This document shows, piece after piece, positions 35,692 through 45,749 of a DNA stretch of 64,000 bases. A program made the translations under genes and the position numbers. The number at the start of each line of letters is the position of its first letter. Positions within the stretch are counted from its first letter, which is position 1. The notes below the pieces were generated by a model. It ran no database searches and was not told the origin of the DNA. It saw only the letters and a list, made by a program, of their open reading frames with translations. The stretch is from Ligula intestinalis (taxonomy: Eukaryota > Platyhelminthes > Cestoda > Diphyllobothriidea > Diphyllobothriidae). The DNA lies in the NCBI GenBank assembly GCA_036362985.1, contig JAYGXS010000002.1, forward strand, positions 5,630,567-5,694,566. The letters run 5' to 3'.

Positions 35692-37120
35692 CGTTTTTCA
35701 GTGGGAACGTGCCTTGCCGAAGACTACGGGGTAGTATTTACAGACACAGGGCACCGGTCGCATATAACAACCTTTAATTACTGTTAAGTACTGCAGGCGT
35801 GAAGTGAATCACAGCTGAATTCAAAATATTACAAACAGTCGATTGCAGTACTTATGAACGGAAGCCGTAGTGATGATTATGACGAAAGTTCGACCATCAA
35901 TTTTGATGAACTACCGTATACTTTAAACAGGTTGGTAACGGGAAGGCTAACGGTGGCAAAGGTTAGTTTAAAGTAAATATAGGCGCTTCCGACCATCTGC
36001 TGTCCTCTGCATCTTTAATTACCCGAGTCGGTGACATGGCAGGATCAAGATTATTGAAGGGGCTCCAACGTTGGCCGCCACCTTCAATGCAGTCAGGAAC
36101 ACCACGTGATTTAGTTTTATTTGCAAATAAACTTCGCACGGTATCTACCGCACTACGTACACTCCCCCGCATTGTTGGTGGCAAGGCAGAGTCAGGAAAG
36201 CCAAGACGGTTTGGGCTCAAGACCGCCGCTCCAATTGAGACCGCCACAATGCGCGTGATCCAATTTATCCTCCATCCACTTTGAAGTGGGTTTGTTTCTG
36301 GGTGTGGCTTTATGAGTATAATCCTTAATGAGCTTCCTTCGTTAGGAATTAAAGCGAGAGAATCTTCTGATCTTAGTCTCATTGCTTGGCGCTGGCCACT
36401 TGTGGATTTCTGTGACGTTATCCTTATCAACCTCGTTTTCTCATGTAAAAAGAGCATGCCCTAAGAAATCGGAATGTTTCTCGAAAAAGTAATCATTTCA
36501 CCGGCTTAAGAATGCAACTTGCTACTTAAAGTTGTCAAATACCGCACACTGATTATACAAATGGTATTTGAAGTCCCTCGCAAGTACGATGATATCGTCG
36601 GGACACGTTTTCGGGATAAACTGTGCAAGAACTTTGTTTGTTAGTCCTTCGAAGGAAGTAAGCGCATTAGCCAGATCAAAAAACATGGCCTCAAATTAGT
36701 ATACTCCAGGGGAACTCAGAAAGCAGTTTTCGCATGGTCAAATGGCCTTACTTTTACCTGACAATATCCGGTGGCTAACTTTAGCGTTGAGAAAGCTCGA
36801 TTACCCTAAAGGGTATCTAATTTGCGTCAATCAAAGGTTAAGGAGAATAATGCTTCTGTAGTCCCTGCATCTAGCTTGCGACAGTCAACGCAAAACCAGA
36901 GGAATTATGACGACTACGGACGACCAAGGAGAACAAAATGCTTGAAAATATTTCAGTCAAGCATTTAATATGTGATCGCTTTCAGCTGTGTTTGGTAGAA
37001 TATAGGTGAATGCCGAAGTGGGATCTTAGTTGGTCGAACCATGTCCGTATCTATTCCATGTAACGCAACGTTTTATGGCCGAAAAAACTGCTGTCTCTCT
37101 CAGTGCAATATAAGAATTCC
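35692..37120 (-). mobile_element. Ty3/Gypsy pol remnant, tandem module 2 (right part)
   Basis: Homologous by eye to 31240-32640 of module 1. Minus-strand RT text includes PDDIIVLARDFKYHLYN (DD near 36594-36599; the Tyr of the YxDD box is lost), VFDNFK, FEKHSDFLGHALF and ENEVDKDNVTEIHK (near 36420). Upstream pieces near 36800-37080 parallel the CVDYRK and FPLN...IEK region of module 1 but are badly decayed. The minus open frame at 35963-36457 (164 codons) is partly out of phase with this and is not a real product. Many stops. Confidence 0.78.
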
Positions 37121-37500
37121 GATAAAAGTTGCCGTGTTACTTCTATTACTATTTCCAATTCTAAATAATAGAGATGCAACTAGATGATAGAAGAACAAAC
37201 AATTATAGTAGTTAGAGATGCCGCTGATGTAAGTCAAACTAAATTTCATGCCTCCAAGAACTTAACTAGAAGTGTGAATCTGAATTTCTGCTATTTTAAG
37301 TATATATGTCCAATGTTAAAGGGCTGAAAAACATCAGGGCTCGCCCCTTTCCATTAGTAACTAAACATAGCAAAATGGTATTTCCTATAACTGGATCAAT
37401 ATCTGAGAAATAGGGCATACATCCTATTTTTTCAATAAGATAAAGAGATAGGAATATGCGTTTAACTTCTTTCACATCTGCACTCGAGGCGATAAAATAG
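37120..37500 (-). mobile_element. Gypsy module 2, 5' flank (protease/LTR region expected)
   Basis: 37370-37500 parallels 33360-33480 (TGGTATTTCCTAT...ACTG, ATCTGAG.AATA, ACATCCTAT, TTAACTTCTT). No DTG box is readable here. A minus frame of 79 codons (37296-37535) has no domain. An LTR might lie in this repeated part but I cannot define its ends. Confidence 0.4.
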
Positions 37501-38280
37501 GACAACCGGGTTGTCCTGTCGGTCTTGGAGAGCAAGTTGTCTCTGGATGGGGGTCATGGACCGGCAGATCAACGCAGATTTAAGTCGGAATTCACCTGCG
37601 TGACGGTATAGTTGAGGTGATCATCACAACTTCAGAAGATATTGATACTCTTACCCGCGCAAGCTTTAGTTACCGGGGGATAAGTCTGGCGAATTCGCCC
37701 CCGTGTTCTCTTAACCGCATCATGTTCCAGTGGCACTTTTTAAAAACCTTGTAGAATGGCTGTCAGCGTAGCAACCTTTTGTTTTACGCATACCACCTCT
37801 TCTTGACATTGGGTAAAAGGTTTCCCTGTTGGCATTAGTTCCGTTTTTGGCGGGAGTCATGTTAGCGTTTTCTACCCGGATAACACACTATGTATTGAAG
37901 TGTTTTTACTTGAAAAAAACGGTCCTGAAGTTGGTGTTGTAAGCGATCAAATATTTCTAAAATCTGTTTATGTGATACTTTGCAACAACTGACTACATTG
38001 CGTCTCAGTATGAGTGTGTTTCACAGTCGTTGGTAGTTGTTCTAAAGTGATAATAAGTGACTGTTGACGGTATCCAACAATTAAGAGCAGTTAGAACTAC
38101 GAGTTATTATGTTTCTGAGTGGATACTTATCTTGCAAAAACCTTCAGGGCTATATTTAAAGAGGCAGGTCTCTTGTCGCAGACTGTGAAGGTTTTTCATT
38201 ACATTCCACTACTTTAAGCGTGAACTGAATCGCAGATGACTTCAGAATGTGGCAAGCAGTTTATTGCCGTTGTAGCAGGC
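37500..38280 (-). mobile_element. Ty3/Gypsy module 3, partial
   Basis: Third direct copy of the 3' part: 37555-37880 aligns with 30600-30920 and 33520-33850, and 37880-38240 with 30920-31290. The uninterrupted sequence here shows what the PLE insertion in module 2 removed: about 200 bp equivalent to 37890-38100 are missing there. No RT is present; homology ends near 38280. Confidence 0.7.
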
Positions 38281-38594
38281 ATGGTAGGGGTGTCTTCCTT
38301 TTTGGGTATAGATTCGTTCTTCACTGGGTCACTTCCTTCTGTCGGAGGACCTTGGGAATGTTGTTGTTCTGGTTCATCCGCCTGAAACGCCAAAGTGACA
38401 TAAACTTTCCTCAAACAATCGCATACACAGCGTATAAGAATCCGGATAGGAGGAGGATTTATCAGACCAAAACTATAGACCCACAACTCAAGTGATTCAT
38501 CCGATTGGGAAAAGGGCTGACGCTCTCCAGGCGCGTCCTCCACTTCACTAGCCTGACCACCTCCCTGTGCCGAGTCGCTCGTTTTTTCCACCAC
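38214..38594 (-). other. Unrecognised 126-codon open frame
   Basis: Minus frame rich in Glu, Ser, Pro and Gln (EVEDAPGERQPFSQSDESLE, QADEPEQQHSQGPPTEGSDP) with a hydrophobic middle. Its C-terminal end overlaps Gypsy module 3. The low-complexity acidic character is unlike the surrounding AT-rich noise. I do not recognise it; it could lie in an LTR or be a lone exon. There is no supporting evidence of expression. Confidence 0.25.
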
Positions 38595-38599
38595 CGAGA

Positions 38600-38659
38600 C
38601 TTAAATTGTAAAATTACAAAAAGCACATTAATAAAAAAGGGTCAGGTTGGGTTATTACA
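38600..38659 (-). repeat. Putative 3' LTR start with polypurine tract
   Basis: On the minus strand a G-run polypurine tract (GGCTGGGGGGGCG, 38673-38660) is followed directly by TGTAATAACCC (from 38659), the expected order at the 3' end of an LTR element downstream of the integrase at 38751-39520. The LTR's other end is not visible. Confidence 0.4.
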
Positions 38660-38750
38660 CGCCCCCCCCAGCCATCAAGAGTGGGGTTTGTCCGCAGAGT
38701 CACAGGAGGGTCAGAGGTAGCTATCTCTATCTCGGAGGCAGGTGGGGGAA

Positions 38751-39520
38751 CTAGGTGGGAGGGTAGAATGCGGAGAGAGTGAGGGTCCATGGGGTCGGGA
38801 GTCCCGTGGAGGTTGATGGCGTAAGCGGGACAGACGGTGAGTCAGTGGGAAAGAGAAGGCCCGCGTAGGGTGCTTGTTTGTTGAAGTGGACTGTGGATGT
38901 AAGGCCGGAAGGATCGCGTGCGTCGCGAATGCGGTAGGTGGAAGGGGAAATAGGTGGGACCACCACGAACAGACCTTTCCACGGGCAGAAGAGTTTGGAG
39001 GGTATCCCAACCGCGGGTGTGGCGCACAGACGGAGGACGTAGTTGCCAGGAGAATAAGGTGCACCGTGTACATGTTGCTCGCAATAGGATTTCTGTCGCT
39101 CGTATGCCATGTAAAGATGAAAACCGGCGAGGTTATGGGCAAGGCGTAGGGTTTCTTGTAGTTCGGAAGCGTAATCATCCGGAGACGAACAGTTGGGTGC
39201 ATGAAGTGGAAGTAAAGAATCAGAACTTAGTCGGAGATGATGGTCAGTGAGTAGGAAGAAAGGGGAATAACCCGTAGAAGAGTTTAGCGTGGCCCTATAG
39301 GCCATCATGGCGTAGGATAGTTTAAGGTCCCAATTGCGACGGTCGTGTGATTCCGCTAGGGCCTTCAGCAAGTTTATAATGGTAGGATTTGTTCTTTCTG
39401 TCCGCCCATTTCCTTCAGGATGTGCCGGGGTGATGTGAGTCTTATGGATGCGAAGTATATCACAGATGTCATGCACGAGGTTACTCTGGCAGTTGGCACC
39501 GCAGTCTAATAAGAGAGACA
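38751..39520 (-). pseudogene. Ty3/Gypsy integrase C-terminal half (different family)
   Basis: Minus frame open for the whole segment. LDCGANCQSNLVHD carries the second catalytic Asp (codon 39504-39506) and HPEGNGRTERTN the Glu (39396-39398), exactly 35 residues apart as in DDE integrases. Next come DRRNWDLKLSYAMMAYRATLN and STGYSPFFLLTD. The C-terminal module has PGNYVLRL and a GPY/F-like PWKGLFVVVPPISPSTYRIRD. The first Asp and zinc finger are absent: upstream of 39520 the same frame continues to 39851 with unrelated hydrophobic text, so the element is 5'-truncated there. The family differs from the tandem modules below 38.3 kb. Confidence 0.88.
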
Positions 39521-39859
39521 GGGGGCCCCAAAACTGCAATATAAAGCAGACAAGAATGCGTTGGCAACGGTTGGGCTCTAACATCGTTATTATGAACAGT
39601 ATATATACAAATGAAGGACGTGAGCACTTACAATAACGGTCTGATACAAGGTAGCCGATTTTAAGCGAACGATGAAAGAGAAAACATAGGGTTCTTTTTA
39701 AATATACTCCTTTAAAGGAAAGCGCCTGCACAACGAAAGAAGCGACCAGATTATTTAACCCGCATTGGAATAATTGCAAGAATTGAAAAACCTCGTCGTT
39801 GATAAGAAGGATATGCGATCGCTCGTCATGCCTTCGGTGAACACGTTTCATCGTTCATC

Positions 39860-41030
39860 AGGAATCATGGGATCACAGGCGGAATTTTCCCGCATGCAGC
39901 CTCCGAGAAAGCCAATCACAGATCACTACTGACTCCACTATCACTCAAACAACTGACAAGCTGACGCTGACTGCTCCTGGCGTATGACTCAATAGTTTTG
40001 ACCGGAGCAGCCTAGTGAAAATTGCGGCAATTCCAAGCAGACCGTTGAAAGTTAAAATAATCGGAACTCAAAAACCGGCATCTGTAGGGGGGACATACGC
40101 ATGTTTACAGACTCAATAATTTCCTCTCTTAAATGAAAATTAAAAGGATTATGTTCGACTTCCTTTTCATAATTGCAACCTGTTGATCCAAGGGCAGTTT
40201 CAGCAGTTGTTGTGACAGGAACGGGTTCCTTGTCAAAAGTTAAAGAAATATATAAAGGATCTCTCCTTTTATTGGCAATAATTAGTAGGCAAGATACAGG
40301 GCTTTGACGAAACCTATTAACCGCAGACAATAGTCTTCTAGTACACATTTTAAACGGCAAATGTATGAATGTTCCCATATCTAGGGAATGGATATGATTA
40401 TAAGGCGTAGGAGCTGCTCTTTATCCAGCAAAATTTCTGGTCACTACGATATGCTAAAGTTGCCACACACAACCAACGCACGGACGGTCGGACGCGATAG
40501 AAAATTATAGGCACCAAAGTGTTGGATGCAGCTAAGCTTTTGTACTTTCATTGTTGTCGAGAGTTGCATGTCACGTGTGCGTGAAGACAAACAAGACCAA
40601 TTGATTAATGCGAATTTAAACATTTTTTTCGACGATGTTTAATTGTAATTTCAAGGACTGCGTTGTAAACTCTACCTGACCTGGAAATTCTGAATTCAAT
40701 ACATGCAGAAACAATTTTCCGCCGTTTTATGTGGCAGTCTATCTAACAAGGCGTACCAGCGTTCAATTAAAAAACTATGGACTTGTGTTTGCATGTCGAG
40801 GAGAGATACAATAGGTGCTCATTATGCCATATAATATGTTTGTAGGTTCATTTCTGAGAAACTTGTGCTGGACAGATTGTCCTGTTTCGACAACATTCAC
40901 AGAATGATGCTGACAACCTGAGGTGGTGTCCCCACCAATCCTAATGAGTTTCAATGCTGGAGCCTGTGGCTGGGCTGCGCGTTTACTATTTAAAAAGGAG
41001 CGTAATTGAGTCTGCTGCTTAACACAAAGA
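39860..41030. other. No gene recognised
   Basis: Minus frames at 40052-40378 and 40775-41035 have no domain. TTTCGACAACATTC near 40875 weakly resembles a PLE tail GAAA segment but no stem or CTGANGA accompanies it. Confidence 0.45.
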
Positions 41031-41042
41031 GCCAAAACAACT

Positions 41043-41760
41043 ATTCTATGTAGACAATATTGAAACGGAGCTCCAAGAAATTCAGAACCTGCTTCGACAG
41101 AACGAATATCCGGACCGATTTGTCATAAAGAACATGATGGAAAGAGAAACGAAACCAACCACACCCACAGTGGAAAAGAAGACCCTATTCTTCAAAGTAT
41201 CCCTTTCAGGGGATGCGGCAAGCGAACTCCTAAGCACACGTCTCAACCAAGCCATATCACGACCCTTTCCAGCAGCGAAATTTTGTATGTTATTCTTAAC
41301 CAACCCCGTCCTGCATGGCTAAGGTAAGGATATACTGCCAGCTCAGACCACTTCCATGTGCATCTTCTCAGTTACTTGCTCCTGCGGAGAAGGCTATATC
41401 AGTCGCATGTTTTGGCACTTATCCAAAAGAATACAGGAGCATCTTCTGGACTGGCAGAGCAAAGGGGAAGTCAAAAGTATCTCCAGCGCCATCTTTGCCT
41501 ACAGGGTTGTCTCCGGAAATCACGTAGACCCCAACGAAGCCTTTAAGGTAATCTATAAGGTCCCGCTAAACTACCCAAAGTCCCTGGGTAAATGCCTACT
41601 AGCAACAGCAGAGGCGACTACTACCGGTGTTGTGTGCACAAAAGATCTTCGGGCAAGCTCTCCAATTGCCGTGGCCCACAGTCACTTAGCGGCATGCAAT
41701 CATCCGCGTTCTTTTTTGTTTCCCACCCATCCCTCCTTCCCTTTCTCCCTCCCCGCGTAA
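41043..41760 (+). pseudogene. Penelope-like element family 4, RT end plus GIY-YIG domain, one stop
   Basis: One frame over about 239 codons, broken only by a TAA at 41320-41322. Before it: ETELQEIQNLLRQNEYPDRFV (PLE NGYPxxF block), then FFKVSLSGDAASELLSTRLN and ISRPFPAAKFCMLFLTN, the RT thumb. After it: TTSMCIFSVTCSCGEGYIS (GIY strand CIFSV, then YIS where YIG is usual), RMFWHLSKRIQEHL with the Arg and EH, GNHVDPNEAFKVIY and YPKSLGKCLLATAEA. The last 40 codons are Ser/Pro/Phe-rich and may be read-through into the 3' tail. It is the best-preserved family 4 copy in the window. Confidence 0.85.
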
Positions 41761-41895
41761 CCAACCTTCTCTTATTGACCATTTTCTCCGATTTCCTCGA
41801 CTCGCTTGTAAGAAAAGAGGAACATTATTGGTCGCTTGTTTAACTGATACCCCTGCCCATATAAATGAATTGGCCTGATGATAATTTATCGATTG
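41761..41895 (+). repeat. Family 4 PLE 3' tail
   Basis: Carries GGCCTGATGATAATTTATCGATTGCATG (41872-41899). CTGATGA at 41875-41881 is in the place of the PLE-tail motif, but the following stem and GAAA are degraded. Confidence 0.5.
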
Positions 41896-41899
41896 CATG

Positions 41900-43100
41900 C
41901 GTACACTCGCCAAATACTCTTCCAACAACGATGTTAACTGCATTCCAGTGACCGTTTAATGTTTACACAACGACACTTAAAGGTTGTTTTCATAAACAAC
42001 CATGCTTCTTTGGTCAACTGCGAGCTGGTTAAGTAAATGACAACCTACATATTCTCCTACTTGACAATTTTATTTTCATAATTTGTTAAATCAAGCAAAA
42101 ATCATGCGGCGAGTACGCTGATACGACACCAGATGCTTACACAGAAAGATTGAAAGGTTTGCTCGGGTCCTTTAAGCCTAGTTTTAGTGCATCCTCATGA
42201 AATTAAATTAGAGTCTATTTTACGCTATTTACAGCCAAATGACTTACGAGGCAAATTGATTGACTAAGTGGAAAAAAGGAGCATATTTTGCTTACTGCAT
42301 GCTCAAATGGACGACTGCACATATTGAAAGATTGTTAGTGTTTGCCACTGGACTGGATAGAAAACGGCGCTAACCTGTGAGCGAATACAAAATAGAGTAG
42401 AGTAACGCTAGTAAACAGTGAACTGCATCATAATTGCAGTATCTTGTAGTGCCTACTTCTGGATATTAATTTTAAAAACTGCTGTTGATTAACATGTTTA
42501 TGCTGATAAGAGCGGACTAATTTTCACGATTGAAAACATCTCACAACTGGGTGGAATAGGTTGTATAAAGGGGTTTAAAGACACTATTCCTAATAATTAT
42601 TGAAAAACATGGTATATGTTTGCGGTACTTAGTTCTAAAGTAGTCGAAGAAGATTCAGGTTTATTTTCCTTCAATGATTTTATATTGCATTTATGTTTTT
42701 TTTTGTTTTGGTTGCTTTGAGTTTTTTTATCCAGTTCAATGTATTTTGCTTCAGGCAGCTAAAAAACATTAGATTTGTTCGATAAATCATCATTTTGTCT
42801 GTATCAATAGTAATGCTTTCGGTTCAAGTCGCAGAAGCAGAGATCGCATATCAACACTTTAGTATTTCCTTTTCCGCGCAAGATCTGATACAAAACAGAA
42901 ACACTCAGTTAAGCGACGCTAACCATGGCAAGTTTACTATACCTTGTGACCGATGAACGCTCTCAACTCTTTTCCCTATGCATACTATTTACTGGACTTA
43001 AAAAATAGTATTACTTTACTCTCTTCTATACTACTTTGATGGTTTGATGATAAACAATGAAAAGTGTACGTTTACCAAACTTGACTTACTAAAATATGTT
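41900..43100. other. AT-rich stretch, no gene recognised
   Basis: Nothing I can support. Confidence 0.5.
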
Positions 43101-43640
43101 TAAATAATACGAAAACACATTTATTTCAGTAACAGTGCTGAAAATTCGATTTCCAGGTAGTTGATCTGAAGAAAGGAGAGCATTCATCGTGAGAGATTTA
43201 TTGCAAGTCTGCCATTTCGGGTAGTGGTCTCGTCTACGCATCTTCAGAGAATGGATACTCTGGCGCAAAGTCTCGTCCTTGTGCCGTCCTTTCTTGCGTG
43301 TGCCCGTTCGACCAATCACGGTTGAGCCACTCTGTGTGTCTGTGGCCGCGTCCTAGGCCTCCCTGTCATTCGGTTTCCTGCCTGTCACCGTGTCGTCCTT
43401 TGTGACCCCATGACTGGTGCTCGGGATAAGCATGTCGGCCGCAGCAGTGGTGGCTGATCGCGTGATAGTGCAGCTTGCACTGGTGTCGGCCCCCCGTGAG
43501 TTTATTCCGTCGCCTCCCACGGTGTCTCGAGTGGTTTCCGGCCTGCCCACGCCGGCCGTAATGTTGGCTTCCCGCATGCCATCCTCAAGTGTGTCGGTGT
43601 TGGCTTCCTGAGTGTTGGTTTCATCGTCTCCCGTCACGTC
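43100..43640 (-). mobile_element. Probable Penelope-like element 3' end, further family
   Basis: Minus strand: a Thr/Ala/Asp-rich frame (43637-43353; DETNTQEANTDTLEDG, SCTITRSATTAAADMLIP) of the kind that can follow the GIY-YIG domain. Next is a stop, then TGRTGTRKKGRHKDETLRQ, and a tail that contains the same CTGAAGA-T-hairpin-GAAA motif and the CAATAAATC phrase seen in family 1. Neither RT nor GIY-YIG is seen, so the assignment rests on the tail. An antisense plus frame (43417-43611) is a shadow. Confidence 0.5.
43208..43250 (-). other. Hairpin motif, same layout, different stem
   Basis: Minus strand: CTGAAGA (43247-43241), T, GCGTAG-ACGAGACCA-CTACCC (43239-43219; five of six pairs), GAAA (43218-43215), then TGGCAGA. 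Spacing is identical to the family 1 motif. Confidence 0.55.
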
Positions 43641-44520
43641 CAGACATTTATTTAACTGGCACTATCAATTGTACCAAAGATAGATTGAAAATTATCCCTC
43701 CCGCTTCAACATCGATTATCCATCAGTTAAACGCCAACCCCAAAACCATATCCACAGTCACCTCGCACAGAGTTTTTTTCGGCAAAAGTAAAAATTATGC
43801 AGTAGCTAAATGTACCATCAGTGAACCCCCAGGTCCTCTTTTCTCCATGCTTGCTTATAAATCTTACATTCAGTTTACCTGTCATCGTTTTTACCAAAAA
43901 ATGACATCGCCTGTCTGTTCTGTGGGAATTGTCAACACAGTCGTAAAAACGATTTTAAAAAAGGCTTTCAGCAGTGCATCTCAGGATGAGTATTCAATCC
44001 AGATGAAGGCGGGTTACTCGGGATAGGAGGGTTACCCGTTAGCCTAGCTGCAGTCTGCCTGATGCGTCCACGGGTGGCGGATAGTGGCGCGGCCTTCAGT
44101 GAAGGTTGGCTGCGAAATAAGCAGGCTCCTGGGTCTGGCGAATAAGCAGTCGCGGACGCAGAAGCGATAATGCTACCAGGGCGCGGTGGGCTGAGGTCTG
44201 GCGCACCGACTGCCTTATAGAATGCCACAAGGCTCAATGACGACATTGTGGCATAGCAAGCGTGAACCGCCATTCAATAGATTTGCTTACCATCAACACC
44301 ACTGCCTAGTGGTTAGGTTTCTGGAGCAAAAGTGCAGGAGGATACAACCTCTTCCAACGAATTCAAGCGGCCATTGGGGACCTACCTGTATTCAAAATTC
44401 CCAAGAAACCTTATGATGTCTCCTTACCTCACTACGACCACGTCCGCAGGAACTGACGCGCTCCGCAACCCGTGTTCGGTGGTGCGGGCAAATAATGTGC
44501 AAACTGGACTGCTAAACAAA
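43640..44520. other. No gene recognised; may include RTE 5' UTR
   Basis: The GC-rich part 44030-44520 could be the 5' untranslated region of the RTE-like element that follows. No domain is seen. Confidence 0.4.
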
Positions 44521-44526
44521 AAACGG

Positions 44527-45746
44527 ACTCTTGGTATTGAATGCTGGAATGTGTGAACATTTCTGGAAGCTGGTACTCAAAGGCTGTCAGTGCATAGTCT
44601 CCATGAATATCACGTGGATGTTTTTTGCTTGTCAAAGATCCGACTCCCCAACGCAGGTGCCCGATAAATCAAAATCCCGGGGTTGATTCTCATTTCACCT
44701 TGTATCACAGCGGTCCGATTGACTCATCTGGTAGACACGGTGTGGCTTTTGCCCTCTCTGAAGAAGCTATCCGTGTACTACAAGCGTGGGAACAAGTCAA
44801 CGACCGAATCGCCTATGTTCGACAAAAAGGCCATTTTACGCACATCTCGGTCCTATCTGTGTATGCACGTACGTCGGCAGCTGAACAGCAAGAGAAAGAT
44901 AATTTCTACAAGCAGCTGCAGGAGCTAGCCGAACGACTGCCTCGCTGAGATCTGCTAATTGTTGCCGGGGACTGGAATGGCCGGACTGGGTCCAGTGGCC
45001 TGACAGGCAGCCATCGTCTTGGTCGTTTTGGGCTTGGCTCTCGAACGGACAATGGTGAGAAGATGCTGCAGTTTGCCGAACAGAACTGACTATTTGTTAC
45101 CAACACATGCCTTCAGCACCGTCACAAACATCTACTGACCTGGTATTCGAACGATGGCCGTACCGCCAGTCAGATCAATTACATTCTAGTTGGTTCACGG
45201 TTTTGCAGCTGGGTCCACGATAGCAGGTCGATGCGAGGGGCCGAAACTGGTAACGTCCAGTGGTTTGACCATGCTCTCGTTCGCACGCGCCTAAAGGTTC
45301 ACCTCTCATCTGTGCCCAAAGTGCCACGTGCGAGACGCCTTGATGTCGCAAAGCTCCGGCAAACCAACACTACCGAGGCTCTAAGCACAGAAATCCAGTC
45401 CCGTCTTATGACCCAGGCTGACAACGAGGGCAGTAGCAAGTGACCATCACTGAAGACATCCATCTATGGGGCAGCTGAGAAGATTCTCGGATTCACTCAG
45501 CGGCGCTGCAGTGACTGGATCAGCGGAAGAACCCTGCAGCTATCGGCCGAGATGACTCGAGCCAGGTCCCGAAACGACGCCTCCTTCCGCCAACTTCGAA
45601 AGCTGACAGTAAAGTCGGCTAGAGATCACCGGCAGAAGTACTGGTCCGAAACGGTGACTTCTATGGAGCAGGTTTTTAATGTTGGTGACATCCGAAAATC
45701 ATACCAAATCATCCGCCAGTTTAGTGGTAAGCCCCTGACACTGTGA
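44527..45746 (+). pseudogene. RTE-like element, AP-endonuclease part
   Basis: Begins with the APE N-terminal strand (ECWNV, then a TGA at 44554-44556 where an Arg is usual, TFLEAG). Next is DVFCLSKIRLP, a frame change near 44685, then SHFTLYHSG and GRHGVAFALS, SVLSVYART, the catalytic GDWNGRTG (44967-44990) and NDGRTASQINYILV. It continues through FDHALVRTRL (the SDH-like final His block) into a linker. In-frame TGA codons occur at 44946, 45087, 45441 and 45744. The nuclease nicks target DNA for insertion; that role is taken from the family. Inactive. Confidence 0.85.
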
Positions 45747-45749
45747 TTC

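Noticed and set aside
35963..36457. 164-codon minus-strand gene
   Set aside because: Only partly in phase with the Gypsy RT remnant; the family-like text crosses frames, so this is chance openness.
40860..40910. Another PLE-tail motif near GTCGAAACAGG (minus strand)
   Set aside because: Only the GAAACAG part matches; no CTGANGA at the right spacing.
43417..43611. Plus-strand protein MLGISMSAAAVV...
   Set aside because: Antisense shadow of the Thr/Asp-rich minus frame at the probable PLE end.
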